Assembly (NCBI GenBank): GCA_016584495.1
Contig: WAID01000004.1
Location: 372,001 to 436,000 of the forward strand
DNA length: 64,000 nt
From: Celoporthe dispersa
Taxonomy: Eukaryota; Ascomycota; Sordariomycetes; Diaporthales; Cryphonectriaceae
Direction: 5' to 3'
Below, piece after piece: positions 48,120-60,500 of the stretch (the stretch's first letter is position 1; every line of letters starts with the position of its first letter). The translations under genes and the position numbers were made by a program. Under the pieces are notes generated by a model that searched no databases, was not told the DNA's origin, and saw nothing but the letters and a program-made list of their open reading frames with translations.

Positions 48120-48342
48120 GAGTAAGAGAGAGGGAGAGGGAGAGAGGGAGAGAGGGAGATTGTATGGATATATATAGAGAGGCCAAGGCTTGTAGCTCTC
48201 CCTCTTTCTTTACTTCCCCGTCCTGGGTCGTTCTCTACTACCAAACAAACTTCTTCCTCCTCTTCCTTAATCACTCTCCCGGCTCAACAACACATACAAC
48301 CAAACCCCTCCCTCTACACTACACACACCATTCTCTCTCAAG
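48120..48342 (+). promoter_or_regulatory. Promoter and leader of the SDR gene
   Basis: A GA-rich tract (48120-48158) is followed by a TATA-like TATATATAGA at 48169-48178. A long pyrimidine-rich leader with CAAACAAAC-type words then leads to a CAAG-ATG start context. This arrangement is common at strongly expressed fungal genes. Confidence 0.55.
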
Positions 48343-49244
48343 ATGCCTCAAAAGCTCCTTCCGCGTCCTCCCTCAAGGACCTCTTCAGCCTTAAGGGCAA
48401 GGTCGTGGTGATCACCGGCGCCTCTGGCCCCAAGGGAATGGGCATCGAGGCCGCCCGTGGCTGCGCTGAGATGGGCGCCGATGTAGCCATCACCTACGCC
48501 AGCCGCAAGGAGGGCGCCGAGCAGAACGTCGAGGAGCTGACCAAGGAGTACGGCGTCAAGGTCAAGGCCTACAAGTGCAACGTGGGCGAGTACGCGCAGT
48601 GCGAGGAGCTGGTCCAGAACGTGCTCAAGGACTTTGGCAAGATTGATGCCTTTATCGCCAAGTATGTCTTTTCTTCTCTTCCCTCGTCGCTTTCGCTACC
48701 ACTGCCTGCTTCCCTCCCTCAACGACCACCACACCACATACTGACAACATGTGTGTCTCACAGCGCCGGTGCTACCGCCAACTGCGGCGTCGTCGATGGC
48801 TCCGCCGAGGAGTGGGACCGTGTCATCAACACCGACCTGAACGGCACCGCCTACTGCGCCAAGGCCGTGGGCGCCGTCTTCAAGAAGCAGGGCCACGGCT
48901 CCCTCGTCATCACCGCCTCCATGTCCGGCCACATTGCCAACTTCCCCCAGGAGCAGACCTCATACAACGTCGCCAAGGCAGGCTGCATCCACATGGCCCG
49001 CTCCCTGGCAAACGAGTGGCGCGACTTTGCCCGCGTCAACTCGATCTCGCCTGGCTACATCGACACCGGCCTCAGCGACTTCATCGACGCAAAGACACAG
49101 GCCTTGTGGCACAGCATGATCCCCATGGGCCGCGACGGCCTCGCCAAGGAGCTCAAGGGCGCCTATGTCTACCTCGTCAGCGACGCCAGCACCTACACCA
49201 CCGGTGCCGACCTGGTCATTGACGGCGGCTACACCTGCCGGTAG
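48343..49244 (+). CDS. Short-chain dehydrogenase, NADP-mannitol dehydrogenase (Cla h 8) family
   Basis: The enzyme interconverts D-fructose and D-mannitol with NADP(H), a cytosolic step of the fungal mannitol cycle. Two exons (48343-48661, 48764-49244) give about 266 residues, the family length. The cofactor motif is TGASGPKGMG, the structural motif spans the intron (IANAGAT), the catalytic serine lies in VITASMSGHIAN, and the YxxxK is YNVAKAG. ARVNSISPGYIDTGLS and the C-terminal TGADLVIDGGYT are typical of fungal mannitol 2-dehydrogenases, including the mould allergen Cla h 8. The ATG at 48343 is one base out of frame with the conserved part; a fifth A in the run 48350-48353 would restore it. 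A sorbitol/xylulose reductase activity is the alternative. Confidence 0.9.
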
Positions 49245-50026
49245 AGGGAGTTAAGGCTGCGGGGCGGCAAAGATGAAAAGAAAAGGGACAATAGAAAAGA
49301 GATATATATGTCAACACGAATATTACGAGCCTTATCATAATGGAGAATTTGGGATCTGGGTTTTGCTTGGGGTACCTGCAATGGTCGGATCATGTCAGGA
49401 TATTTAGGAAGACATAGATTCCAAGACTATACCAAAAAAAAAAAAATCCTATGAAAGATTAGGGACATGATTTGGAAGTAAAAATACAATGCTCCACGAT
49501 GACCCTTCTTCCAATTGCTACCCAACTCTATCCTTTTGGCCCCATCTGTTGGGGTGGTGATTATGAGGGGGGAGGGGGTGAGCCTCAAACAGGCACCGAA
49601 ACGACGCTGGTGATGCCAGCTTCGGAGGGCAGTACCACTGTAGCCTGCTATGCAAGTGCTGTGACAGTAGAGATTTTCAGTGAGGAATGCCCTAATCGTC
49701 CCCCCCGCCTCCCTTCCCCCCCTACCATGGCGGGGTTGTCATAGTGGGGCAGCCTCCGTCCAATGTTTGCTAGACGTCACCACTCCTGGAATTTGCTCCA
49801 ACCCGCCATCACACCAAAACAACACTGAGTTGTTCCCCCTCCTATTCATGCCCTACCTATTCACTCTTCGACCAACAATTACAGCTGCCAGGCGCCTCAG
49901 ACAGCTCGCTTCCCACAAGCACACATCGTCGTCACAACCACCACTACCGACCCGTCCCCCTCCGCTCCCATCACCCCATCGCGTCCTCCCGCCCACGACC
50001 CCCGCAGCCACCGCCGTACCTTCACG
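49245..50026. other. Intergenic region between SDR and Nudix genes
   Basis: No gene is recognised. It contains the SDR 3' flank (poly-A run near 49433-49445) and a C-rich promoter region with CCACCACC words upstream of the Nudix ATG. Confidence 0.4.
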
Positions 50027-50674
50027 ATGACGACCAAGTCCCAAGAGCCCGTCATAACCTCCATCGAGGACCTCCCCATCACCGAATCGAAATGGGTCAC
50101 CCTCAAGCGCATCAACTTTACCGACCAGACCGGCAAGGCCCGCACCTGGGAGTCCGCTGTACGCAAGACCCGATCTGCCGCAGCGGGCGTCGACGCTGTC
50201 GCCATGGGCAACATCCTGCTCCCCAAGCCGCGCGGCGAGGGACAACCCGCCTCCACCATGCTCGTCATCCAGTACCGGCCCCCGCTCGACAGCTGGACGG
50301 TTGAGTGGCCCGCGGGCCTGGTCGACGCCGGCGAGACGGCTGAGCAGGCTGCGCGCCGCGAGTTCAAGGAGGAGACGGGCTACGAGGTGTCGCGCGTGCT
50401 GAGCGTCAGCCCGCCGCAGGCTGCAGACCCGGGCATGACCAATGCCAACATGCAGCTTGTCATGGTCGAGGCTGAGGTGCCTGCTGCCGGCGGTAGCGAT
50501 ATGCCCGCCCAGAGGCTCGATGACGGGGAGCACATACAGCGCGTCGTTGTGCCGCTGGCCGAGCTGTACTCGACGCTGGAGGAGTACTCTAGGAGGGAAA
50601 GATTCATCGTTGCAGCCAAGCTGTACCACTTTGCGGCCGGGATGGAGTTCATGAGGACGCAGAAATACTTCTAG
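50027..50674 (+). CDS. Nudix hydrolase, ADP-ribose pyrophosphatase type
   Basis: It hydrolyses ADP-ribose (and possibly other nucleoside diphosphate sugars) to AMP and ribose 5-phosphate, a housecleaning step. A single intron-less exon encodes 215 residues, the length of the YSA1/NUDT5 group. The Nudix box (GX5EX7REUXEEXGU) is complete at residues 97-119: G97, E103, R111, E112, E115, E116 and G118 are all present. The upstream part has a W-TLKRINFTDQTGK region and the VIQYRPP strand found in ADP-ribose pyrophosphatases. A downstream DPGMTNANMQLV segment is family-typical. No broken frame is seen. Confidence 0.9.
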   Translation: MTTKSQEPVITSIEDLPITESKWVTLKRINFTDQTGKARTWESAVRKTRSAAAGVDAVAMGNILLPKPRGEGQPASTMLVIQYRPPLDSWTVEWPAGLVDAGETAEQAARREFKEETGYEVSRVLSVSPPQAADPGMTNANMQLVMVEAEVPAAGGSDMPAQRLDDGEHIQRVVVPLAELYSTLEEYSRRERFIVAAKLYHFAAGMEFMRTQKYF

Positions 50675-52333
50675 GCACCCTCCCCCGCCGGGGTGTCTGG
50701 TCTCATACTGGGAATCGGGGCCACCCGAGCCAAAGGGAGCGAGACATTTCTCAGGCGAGGGAGATGCTAACCCTACAAGACGGGCCTGCGAGAGACCTAC
50801 CTCCAGCCAGAGGATGATCACAACTCCATCATAGAGCACAAGCTGTATGGCTCAACGTTAGTGCTTGTTATCAGGGGCCATGAGGGTGCATGCAGTTCAA
50901 GCTCTCCACGATCGTCTCCACGATATCGACGAACTAAGAAAGCGCAACAAAGGTCAACAGGCAGGTTGGATACTAGAGCATAGATGTCGGAACTCAAGAT
51001 GAATCACAGGGCACAATCTGCACTTTGTCTGTCCCTTCCTTCGCCGGACAAGACGCCACCATGTGTTGTTGATTACTTTGAAGAGCTCAGAACCTGGGAC
51101 ACGCGCCCTGTGCCTTATACCCTGTCTCTGTTCAGCAGCGAGTTGCTGTCTTCGTCGGCCAAGCCCACTTGTAAGACGAAACCTTATTCCTTGCCACATG
51201 CCGTCAACAACACAAGGCGCTGCCGGCCCGTCTCTTTAGTGGCGGCCATGCCGCTATTTTCTCGCCCGGGCCCAAACCAAAAACCTTTGTACTTTCCCAC
51301 CAATCCTTTTCGTCTCAGACGATCTGAAATGGTTGGGATCCTTCTCGGACATGCCTCTTCTCGCCTGAAACTGTCTTCGGTCGGGGCAAGGCGCTCCTCT
51401 TTTTCCACCTGGCCATGACTTCCCTCCTCACCGAGCAGAGTCACGCTGCACCCCGCCACGCCCTGTTTCCTAACAAACAGCAGCCATCTCGAATCACCGC
51501 TGACAATGTACCAAGAAGAAATAATGAACCCGCCGCACGTGGTTCGGCCCAGACCAGACCGCACCAACCAGACCAACGCGTGGCCCGGCGACCCGTGGTG
51601 GGCCCGCCTCGGCATCTTCCTCACTCTCGTCCAAAGGGTGGAGCCACGCTCCTCAGGAGACGGGCGGGACGCACGGGATGAATGAGGGTAGGTAGAGATA
51701 ATTCTTTGTTGATTCTGAAGAAGTGTCTGGTGAGACCGTGTAAGCGGGTGCTTTCGTATGAAAAAATTTATATACAATAGGTCATGCAGGATCATCTATG
51801 ACTGCTGGCCATCGAAACCAGTCGTGTAGGCTAGCCAAAATTACAAACATAATAGTGCAAAACGCCACTACTCAGGGGAACCTGATCCCCTGAGCCGCCT
51901 CTTTTTTTTTCTTCCTTTTTTTTTTTTCTTTCCTTGTTGCTCTATCCACAGCTGTCCTCCTTCGACCTCGTAGCCAGGCGAAACTTGCCAGCCGTTCTTC
52001 ACACCCATAATGGAAGGTCGTGAAGCAAGCAGAACACCAGATCGCAGGAAGTGGGCTGCTCTCTGGGGTCCCAGCGGTTGGACTGCGGTGCGGACAGGTC
52101 GTGGGCAGCTCTCGTCCCTGTCGATCCATTCCTGGCATGGCCAAGACTTGTCTAGCCCGCCTGGGGATCAGCGTTCATCATCTGTAAGCCCGGTTGCCAA
52201 AACTCCACACCAATGCAAAGACAAAATGAAGTTGTTGATCAAGGTGCTGCTCCTTCTCGTGATGATGTGTGGAAATGCCGCAGGTATGTTTGTGTGTGTG
52301 TAGAATATCCAAGACCGTGGCCAGTCAGTCCGA
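50675..52333. other. Intergenic, no gene recognised
   Basis: A 203-codon open frame at 51184-51795 on the minus strand is Arg/Ser/Gly-rich and resembles no family; it is probably spurious. An A/T homopolymer stretch lies near 51900-51930. A short GT run lies near 52285-52300. Confidence 0.4.
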
Positions 52334-52717
52334 CTACCTTGCGCCGTCGAAGCTCGCCCTCTGTGCCCTCCAGTCTGGAGAGGGAGTCACCGCTGCCCTG
52401 TTGCCGGACGAGCCAAACCCGGGCATGGAGCTGAACCTGTGCATCTTCTTGCGTTCCTTGCTGGACATGGCTGCCGTCGGAGAGGGTGCCGCGGTGGACG
52501 GGGACGACGGGCTCTCGATGGTAGGGCTCTGGTAGTCGTCGGAACCACTGCTGTTCTTGGAAGAACCTGTTGTGTTGGGCGTCTGGTAGATGTACTCGCC
52601 GTCGACGTAGATCGCGTTGGAGACGAAGGTAGACCGTCTGTCGCGGTGACGAGTGTAGCGCCGCTCGAGGCGGAACAGCTCGATCTTGGACTGGATGCGC
52701 TCGAAGATTCCAGGCAT
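52334..52717 (-). CDS. Small fungal protein of unknown function, Ser-rich
   Basis: A single exon encodes 127 residues. The N-terminus (MPGIFERIQSKIELFRLERR) is a basic amphipathic helix, followed by SNAIYVDGEYIYQTP and a Ser/Pro-rich low-complexity tail with a basic KERKKMHRFSSMPGF patch. I recall similar short proteins in other Pezizomycotina but know no function. No signal peptide or membrane segment is seen. A donor-like AAGGTAG just before the stop could extend the protein by splicing; the short form is kept. Its leader may reach to about 53200. Confidence 0.6.
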   Translation of the reverse strand: MPGIFERIQSKIELFRLERRYTRHRDRRSTFVSNAIYVDGEYIYQTPNTTGSSKNSSGSDDYQSPTIESPSSPSTAAPSPTAAMSSKERKKMHRFSSMPGFGSSGNRAAVTPSPDWRAQRASFDGAR

Positions 52718-54500
52718 TGTGACGACCTTAGGTGAGGTGACTCGGGATGTAGGACAGAGTTGGCGGCTCTGCCGGGTGGCGTGGCCGAGAAAGGGTGAGG
52801 TAGATGTCGTGCGACCTGATTCCTGTCGAGGCCTGAGACAGCGTTCTCGTGCGGTGCTAGGCTCTCTGCGGATCTCTTGACTTCAGCCCTGACTGCTCCT
52901 TGGAGGCTTTCTGGTTCTGTTCTGCCTTGTTTCCTGTTCGTGGGCGTGACTTGGTGGTCGTGAGAGTTCGTATTCAGAGAAAGGATTCCGGTTTCTGGCT
53001 GGTTATATTTCCGTAACCGAGGTGGAGTCTCGAGTGGAATCAATCCGTGCTCCCGAGCTCCGTGTATTTCAGGTACAAGAGGACGGCGGGGAGGAAGCTG
53101 AACTTGGGTCGAAAGAAGGTTCTTGGAAGGGAGAGAACGACTCGAGGTGAGGGACAGCAGGATGTGGAAGAGAGATAGATAATCACTGGTAGTGAGTGGC
53201 TGGTGGGAAGGTTGCACGGAGGAGGGTGAGGGAGGGAAAATGATGGTGTAGGGAGAGAGGACTAATCCCGAGGTGGATAAGGCCCGGGGCTAGGAGATAG
53301 GGACAGGGTGCCTGGCTGCCAGGTCCAGTGGGCGAAGGGAGGGTCGAGAAGCCGTCTGTCTGTCTTTATCCCAAGAACTGCAGACCCAGAAGAGTCGAAT
53401 GCTCCGCGTCGCTTCCACGAGTCACGGTGATGGAGTGTGAACGGGCAGGAAAAGTTGTGGGGTGCATGGCAGGCGATGCACCCTTTACTACTCCACCACT
53501 CTGGCCGTGCGCAATCTCATTGATACTCCATCCCTGCCTCTGTCCCCTCTAAAGTTTCGTGGTTATCCCCGCTTCATGCTCCACCCCCGTCTGAGCCTTT
53601 CCCAGTGTGGACGGGCACTAGCACTTGATGGGGCCCTTGGATCCATTAGCGTGGTCTGTATCCACCGAGGCGACATGGGGTATCAGTCGAGCCTTGTCGA
53701 GATACGGAAAGTGCTGTACCCACGTACATGGAGCGTGGCGCAGGACGCAGGGGGATCAATGCTTCAAAGCGTCGAGAATCTGGAGAGAAAGAGGGAGTCG
53801 CGATGGTGAGGGTGGGGAAGAGGAAAGAACGTTGGCGACCCTCGGAAAGACGTTTGTCCCAAGGCCAAGGCAGGAAGTGCCACCGAACAAAAAAGAGAGA
53901 GGGGGAGAAGAAGGAGGGAGGAAAAAAGGGTTGACAAACCCAGATCCGGGAGGACCTCGATTGGATGTTGCAATCTCACTTTCCAGATCTCGCATGCATG
54001 GACGAAACGTGGCTCTGAGCCTCAAGACTGGTCGGGGCACCACACTGGAACGACACTAGATACCACGAGCGTTACAGCACAATTAGCCGCATCACCTCTA
54101 CACGACGCCAATGGCCCAGTTATCAACGCGCACCCAGCCAAGTAGCCAACAGCTCAAGGCGCTCTGCTCTCTGGCCCCGAGTTGACTACGGCCTTGCGCC
54201 CCCCCCCTCTCCCCTCCCTCTCTCCGTTCGTACAGTTTTTATGCCGAGATATCCGGCAGACACAACAAGACGGATATTCACCAAAATAGCAAGATTTTGG
54301 CGGTTGAGACATACCGGGACTGATCGACTGCGAAGAAGCAACTCTACACTGTCTCTGTGTGCCCTGGATGTAGGGTCTGATCTCATGCGGCGTGATGCAC
54401 GGTGTCCCAGGCGAGACATCATGCTCACGACGCTGCACTGATCGATTGTGTCTCTGAGCCGCGAAACCTCTCACCGTTAGATCGGCCTAATGAGGGCCAA
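52718..54500. other. Upstream region of the small Ser-rich gene, no other gene recognised
   Basis: Open frames on both strands (for example 52387-53217 minus) overlap the small gene in another frame and look like shadows. A purine-rich patch lies at about 53750-53930. Confidence 0.4.
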
Positions 54501-57500
54501 CGGCTCAACAGGGAACAAACACCACCCGGCCGGATCATGCAGCGTTTCAGGCCAAGCTAGGACGTTGAAGAATTGGCCACTGAACTTGGTTGTGCGGATG
54601 CTTTGTTGATTATTGGTTAGATTGTCGTCTCGACGTCGACAACAACTTCAGGCGACCCACCATCCACTCACTGCAGGGTCCAGGCATATACAGTATGCTC
54701 GCTGGACGTGAGTGTGCCCCTCGACGCTCGCTGCTTTCGTCTGATGCCTTGAGCAAGGACCAATCAATGGCGCACTGCTTGGCGGATCAAGCCTGGAGCT
54801 CATCCCCGCTCAGATCTGGAAAGCAGGCACCTCGGGGCAGACCATGAAGAAGAACATGTCTGACAAGATATCGTTCAGCGAGGCAGGGCAGCGCAGAGCC
54901 AGCCATGCTGTCCCGTGTCAATGGCTTGACTGAGCTGCCGCGAACTAGCGGTGCCCTTTGCTGGTCGATTATGATCCTCATTGGAGGTCAAATCCGCTGC
55001 AGATCATCGTCTCGCGCCCGATGATGCTTTTATGCCGTGGCTGAACCAAGTCCTCGTCGATCCTCTCTTGGCAGATCGGCAGGCCCTATGCCTTTGTCAA
55101 CCTCGCAAGACATGATGCTTTCATTTTGATCTTCCCTGGCACCCCTTCATACCTTTGATCAATGCCGCCACTGGATGGTTCGTGCTCTTCTACATTGAGC
55201 TCTGGCAGATTCTGCAGCAATACGCATGCGTCACGCAGGTTCCACGCCAGCACCCACCGGGAAATTTCGTGTCTATGAGGAAATCTATCCCAAGGGCTAT
55301 GCCGTGCGGCATTCGATCTCGGCCTCGACGTCGCGGTCTGTATAGTCCTCGGACACCAGCTCATCCAGATGAACCTGTACGCTGACAGCACTGTGGACAA
55401 AATCATATACCAGTGGCTGACAGGGCAGCCTACGCAGGAACTCTCAATTCACCCTCGTCATCTTTCAGACGAGATAGACTAAGTGGTATATCGAGTCGTC
55501 TTCCAAGCATTAAAGCCCACTTGCGAAAGTTCTATCGCCAAGCCTCGAGAATCGCTCTGGGGCTTGCATCTCGAGCGAAGGCCTTCTCATGTCAACATGC
55601 CGGCAATCGCTAGACTAGAGGCGACGCTTCCACTTTCACTCAAGCTCATTTCCCCAGTACCAAAAGTGGCGAGGTCGAGATTCGACTCAGGGGACCGCAT
55701 GTCATCCTCGAGCTGTATATTGGTCGAGGGACGATGTTCGTGATCACACTAAAAGATGTGCTTGTCGTCTCGCAGGGCGGGTGATGGTGTCGTTGAGATT
55801 CAGGTCTGAAGGTCGGTGAGCATCGGGTTGCAACTAATATGATGTATCTGACAGCCCAAATCCCTAAGGGCTTGAACATGAGGAGGCTACGGACACAAGT
55901 GTGATCCCTGGCACTGACCTTGACATCTCCGGAGACATCAGACCCGACAATGTCTATCACCGTCCGTCACAGCACCGCTACCGTTGGAAGAGATGCAGCA
56001 GCTTGGGCCTGTCCCGCCTCGCCGAGCAGGGCATCCGCAGAGCCACCAGCAAGGAGCACGGCGCAGGATAGCACAGACACTAAGAATGTGGACGTGGCGC
56101 TGCCCAAGGTTCTCTGCACTGAGTGCGCGCTGCGTCGACAGTACTCAAAAAATATGGTACCGGTAAGGGATTCCGCCACCCTCAGCAAGTCGCTGTGACG
56201 CCGAACAGCTATCAGAGACACACAAAGGCATGAGACTGAATTCTTGTTTAACAGGAGCTGTACTGTGGCTCATTCTTCTGGGTGGACGTACAACAATCAA
56301 TCTTGCTAGCGACTCTTATGCTCGTGGCCGCATGATCCCTTCAAACTCATACAGCCTGCCATGCGAGATCGTTGAGGCTGACCAAGCCATTGCGAGATGG
56401 CTTTTTAGAGGCACATAACCTAATGCTCTCACATCAAAGGGTAAGATCAGGCGTGGACCTGTTCAATCTTACACGGGCTCTGTGCCAGATTCTGCTGGCC
56501 ACGGAACCTCTCAGGCGGCCCTGCCTTCGAAATTGCCCTCCTGGGGCCTTCTCTCGCGCCAAAAGCTGGGCAGCGTGTGTTCGGCTCATTGATCATGCAA
56601 CAGCCAGGAAGTTTTCCCGAGAAGCTTCTCGGTCCCAGCTATAGCGCAAGCCCTCGGAAATCGCGGAATCGTCGCCGACCTTCAGGCAGGGAGGCACACA
56701 CCGCTCAGTTTGTTGAGGCCTGGATCCGCGGGACATACGGCACGCCTGCTACCATCGGTTGACTCAGATATGACCAGCCAGTAGCGCGAGCTGCTCACGC
56801 TCACCGCCGAGTTGGGCGCTGCCCGTAGTGGTTGTCGCGGTTCATATTCGGCCCTGATCTGCGGCAACGCCTTGCTGAGATGCAACATGCCCTCGCACTC
56901 GCAGCAGCTGCCCCAGTGAAGACTGTGTGGCGGTCTCGAGTCTGGTGTTACACAGCATATACATATGCGCTGACACATATAGGGACAAGACAAGGGTCTC
57001 ATTCGTGCGGGTTCTGCACATTGCGCTGAATGCAAAAGCATGGTGATCAAGGAGGGGGAGCTGATCACGATAACGACGGGGTGAACAGCCCGAGGAGGTC
57101 TCATGTCCGCTCCTGCTACCGCCTCTTGGCGATGGCCTCCGGAAATGACCCGCTCTTGCCGCCTCGACCCTGAGGGGTTGATGATGCTGCTCCCAATCGC
57201 AACAACAGAGGCATCGTACGAGGTGTCTGGTGAATCGTAATCGTGACGGAAGCGGCTTGCTGCTGGAGGCTCTGAACCCTCAGGCTACATGCAGTAAGGT
57301 CTCATGCATGCTTTGGTCAGCTCTCCAAGTACCCAGTGCCGCACGGTGAGCAGTTGCCACGGAGGATGAAGAGGAAGAAGGACCAGACCCTCATCAAGTG
57401 ATAAGTGACCTGTGCCTATTGCCTGCAGCAGCTTCAAGAGTTACATCTCTTTCGGCGGTGTGGACAAGCATATGTTCCGTCGCCTTGCTGTGAGTGTTCA

Positions 57501-60500
57501 TTGATCGCTCGGACGACCTGAGTACAGCATGAGCTCCTCGAAAACCCACCCCCCTGCTATGGTGCTGATACATCGAATTAATCGATCCATCACGATTTTA
57601 CATGTTGATGAGACAAGGGAGGCCTCCTGTGCTTTCTTTCTTGTATGCCCGCGGAGGCACAAGAGATTTAGGACGGCGCTTAAGAAGCATACAGCTCATC
57701 GCTTAATCCAGCACAGGAACACATGGCCTAGCAACCAGCAGTTTCCGCGCAGCTCCACGCACACACATAATGAAACATTTCGCAAGGAAGATTTCAATTT
57801 TTCCAAAAGAAAGTAAAAGCCTCCAGAACCATCTAGACCGACATGCAGTAAGCGTTGATGCGATGGCACGAGGACGACGTCCAGTCGTACGATCTTGGGA
57901 CATGGGAAGGTGAACCTCGAGCGGAATTATGAGAGGAATCGTGAGAAACCTGCAACCTCCTGATCCCTGGCACTCGAGTGAAATATGAGACAAGGCCTGG
58001 CATTCCGCCCTTTTACCGTACCCATCCTGCGCAGTCGCGGCAGTGCGGTGCCTGCCGGGGTCCTGGTGCCCTTTGCATGAATTTATTCTTCCTTTTTTTT
58101 CTTCACGGGGGCTAGGGATCTGGACCCGATTCGCCAGGGCTGGGTCCTTGAAAAGAAGAAGAAAGAAAGAAAAAGAAAAAGGTCGATCGATATGCGTACT
58201 AGCTGGCGAGATTGTGAGCCAAGGCGGATGGACTACGTCGGAAGGTGGGTTGAATCAGCTGGTCCTGGTCACCTCCAGGGCTTGAAGCGGCAGGAGATCA
58301 TGCCACCAATTGTTTTATGATGAAATATGTTTATTTTGGTGAGATTTCTCGGATTATTACTAAGGCGGCACCCGTCCTTGGTTGCATTGGCAGGCATGCC
58401 GTGCAGGATGCTTGCAAGTATCGGTACAAGTTGTTTCCACATCTAACTAGCGAGGAGTCGAGCACTTGAGGGGACAGACGCAACATCTGGGGCTGGCCAT
58501 GACTTTCTGGTGGCATGGACTGTTCTCATGAAAAAATCTCCCAACACCATCTCATGTCCAGCATATACGGCGTAAAAGATCCAACTTGTGATCTGTGAAG
58601 CAAGGTGGCAAAAGTACATCAGAAGGCAGTTCGTATGAATCCTTGTAGAACCACTGCAAAAGGGACCTCGCCGAAAACAGAAAAGGACGGGTGGAAGGGC
58701 TCAACATAATGAACGTGAAGACTACGACCTGGAAACGCCCTCGGGTCGCCTAGCTACGAAGAACATGATCACACAATCTCCATGGTTGTGAAGCTCGGCT
58801 CCATGCTCCAGGTGAGAGTACTCAGTACATGGACCGCTGGCAGAAGCTTGGCAAAGGCTTAGCAGAGTGGGAAGTGTGACTGCGCAAGATCACCTACCAT
58901 AGTATATACACACATTGTATGTTTATCTATGCTTGTCACCTTTTCAAGCTAGTCTCGCGTTGCAATGTTCACTTGTCTACCGCCGTGCCGCGTGGCGGCG
59001 CCACACAAAGTCTCCCCGCCCCCCTATTCGGGGAAACAGTGATCATTTTTTTCTGGTTAAGTTTTCTGGCATGTGGGCAGTCGGGTTATGCATGCGTGTC
59101 GGATACCAGCTGGTCATGGTCCTCTGGTAGACAGGCTTGGCCCAACTACTGTGGCACTCACTGCCTGTGCCATGCTCCAGCATACTTACTCAACATTCAA
59201 TATACTGACGGTAGATTTGCGGATGACTGAGTTTTCCTAGGAGATTAGGCCTAATAGTAAACATATTCAGGTAATAGCTATAGCCTGTCTACCTAGAGTG
59301 CATGGGACACTCGGATTAGACTCTTGCCGCGGATTCCCTCTTTTCAGTCGTCTCTCAATCATTTACTCTAGTCTCTCTAACCTCCCGCCTATTAGAAGCG
59401 GTGCGACTGCTGCTCAAAATGATTCGTGCCCTTTGATATCTAGAAAGATGACCTGGACTGCATTAGTGGTGACGAGCCTCCCAGAAACCGACAGCTGTCG
59501 CACTTTGAATCTCACGTATGCCAGTGCAAGACAAGACCTATGCTTAGACTAATACTTGGGCCTTGTGGGGGGGGGGGGAGGGGCATGTGATAACTTGTCC
59601 CCATTAATGTAAAGCTGACCGGAGAGGTTGCATGTAACCCCACGGGGCCTCTGTGCGGCACACAGTCCGCGTTCATTCGCTGGAACATTACTGACCGATT
59701 GCCGAAGACACTCGGACTTGCATAGGAGAGATCTGAAAATGCAGCGGTATCAGGAGGGGGATAAATAGCAAACCTTTTTATGTGCCCAATGGCCCTGATT
59801 CGTCCACACTTGATACCCGCCTTATCAATCATCAGACTCGCACAACGACATGCCCCGACCCCACAGGCGGGGAGCAACGCCCGAGCGAATGGAACCAGAA
59901 ACACCACGAAGTTAACCCCCCTCCTTCAGCGAGGAGGGCTGAAGAGACTTCAGACCGTTTTCCCCGGGGAGCACGGGACACAGTCCCCTTGGCGACGATC
60001 GACGACAATGTCTCAGTCACAGGCGGGACAGCGGAGGAACACCTCCACTTAAGCGCCGGAGTAAGGGGGGGAGTCTCTGGGGCTCCAGGTGCTCTGGACT
60101 CGACGAGGCGTGGGTAAGGTAATGGGTCCTGGCCGGAAATGACGCGGAACACGGGTTGTGGGATCGTGCTTGTCGAGAGGCAGCAGCACAAGCAATGCCG
60201 TAATAGCGGCACTCACGGTTGAATATTCTGTAGTTGCTTTTTTCAGCAGGAAGATCAGCAGTGGCACTGCCCATGTGAGCAGACCGAAGTACAATAGCTG
60301 TAATTGTAATGGTATTATAACCGGTCAGATCCCGTAATCTCCACCTCCCCAGCTAACCAGTGTACTTTTTGCTCTCGATCGAGGAGAAGTGCCGTTGGTA
60401 GGCAACCGTCTCCGTAAATGCAAAAGTGGATATAGCATCGATTTCGCTGATGATGATCCTCTCCAGGCATGCTTGTCAACAAACTCTTGTGCCTACTAAT

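Noticed and set aside
51184..51795. 203-codon minus-strand open frame
   Set aside because: Composition is low-complexity basic with no domain, and there is no promoter or splice support.
54186..54474. Overlapping open frames on both strands
   Set aside because: Mutual shadows of each other without family resemblance.
56940..57140. Possible zinc-finger (PARP-type) fragment
   Set aside because: Only a CAECK...KEGEL-like stretch is suggestive; the rest of the domain is missing and stops interrupt all frames.
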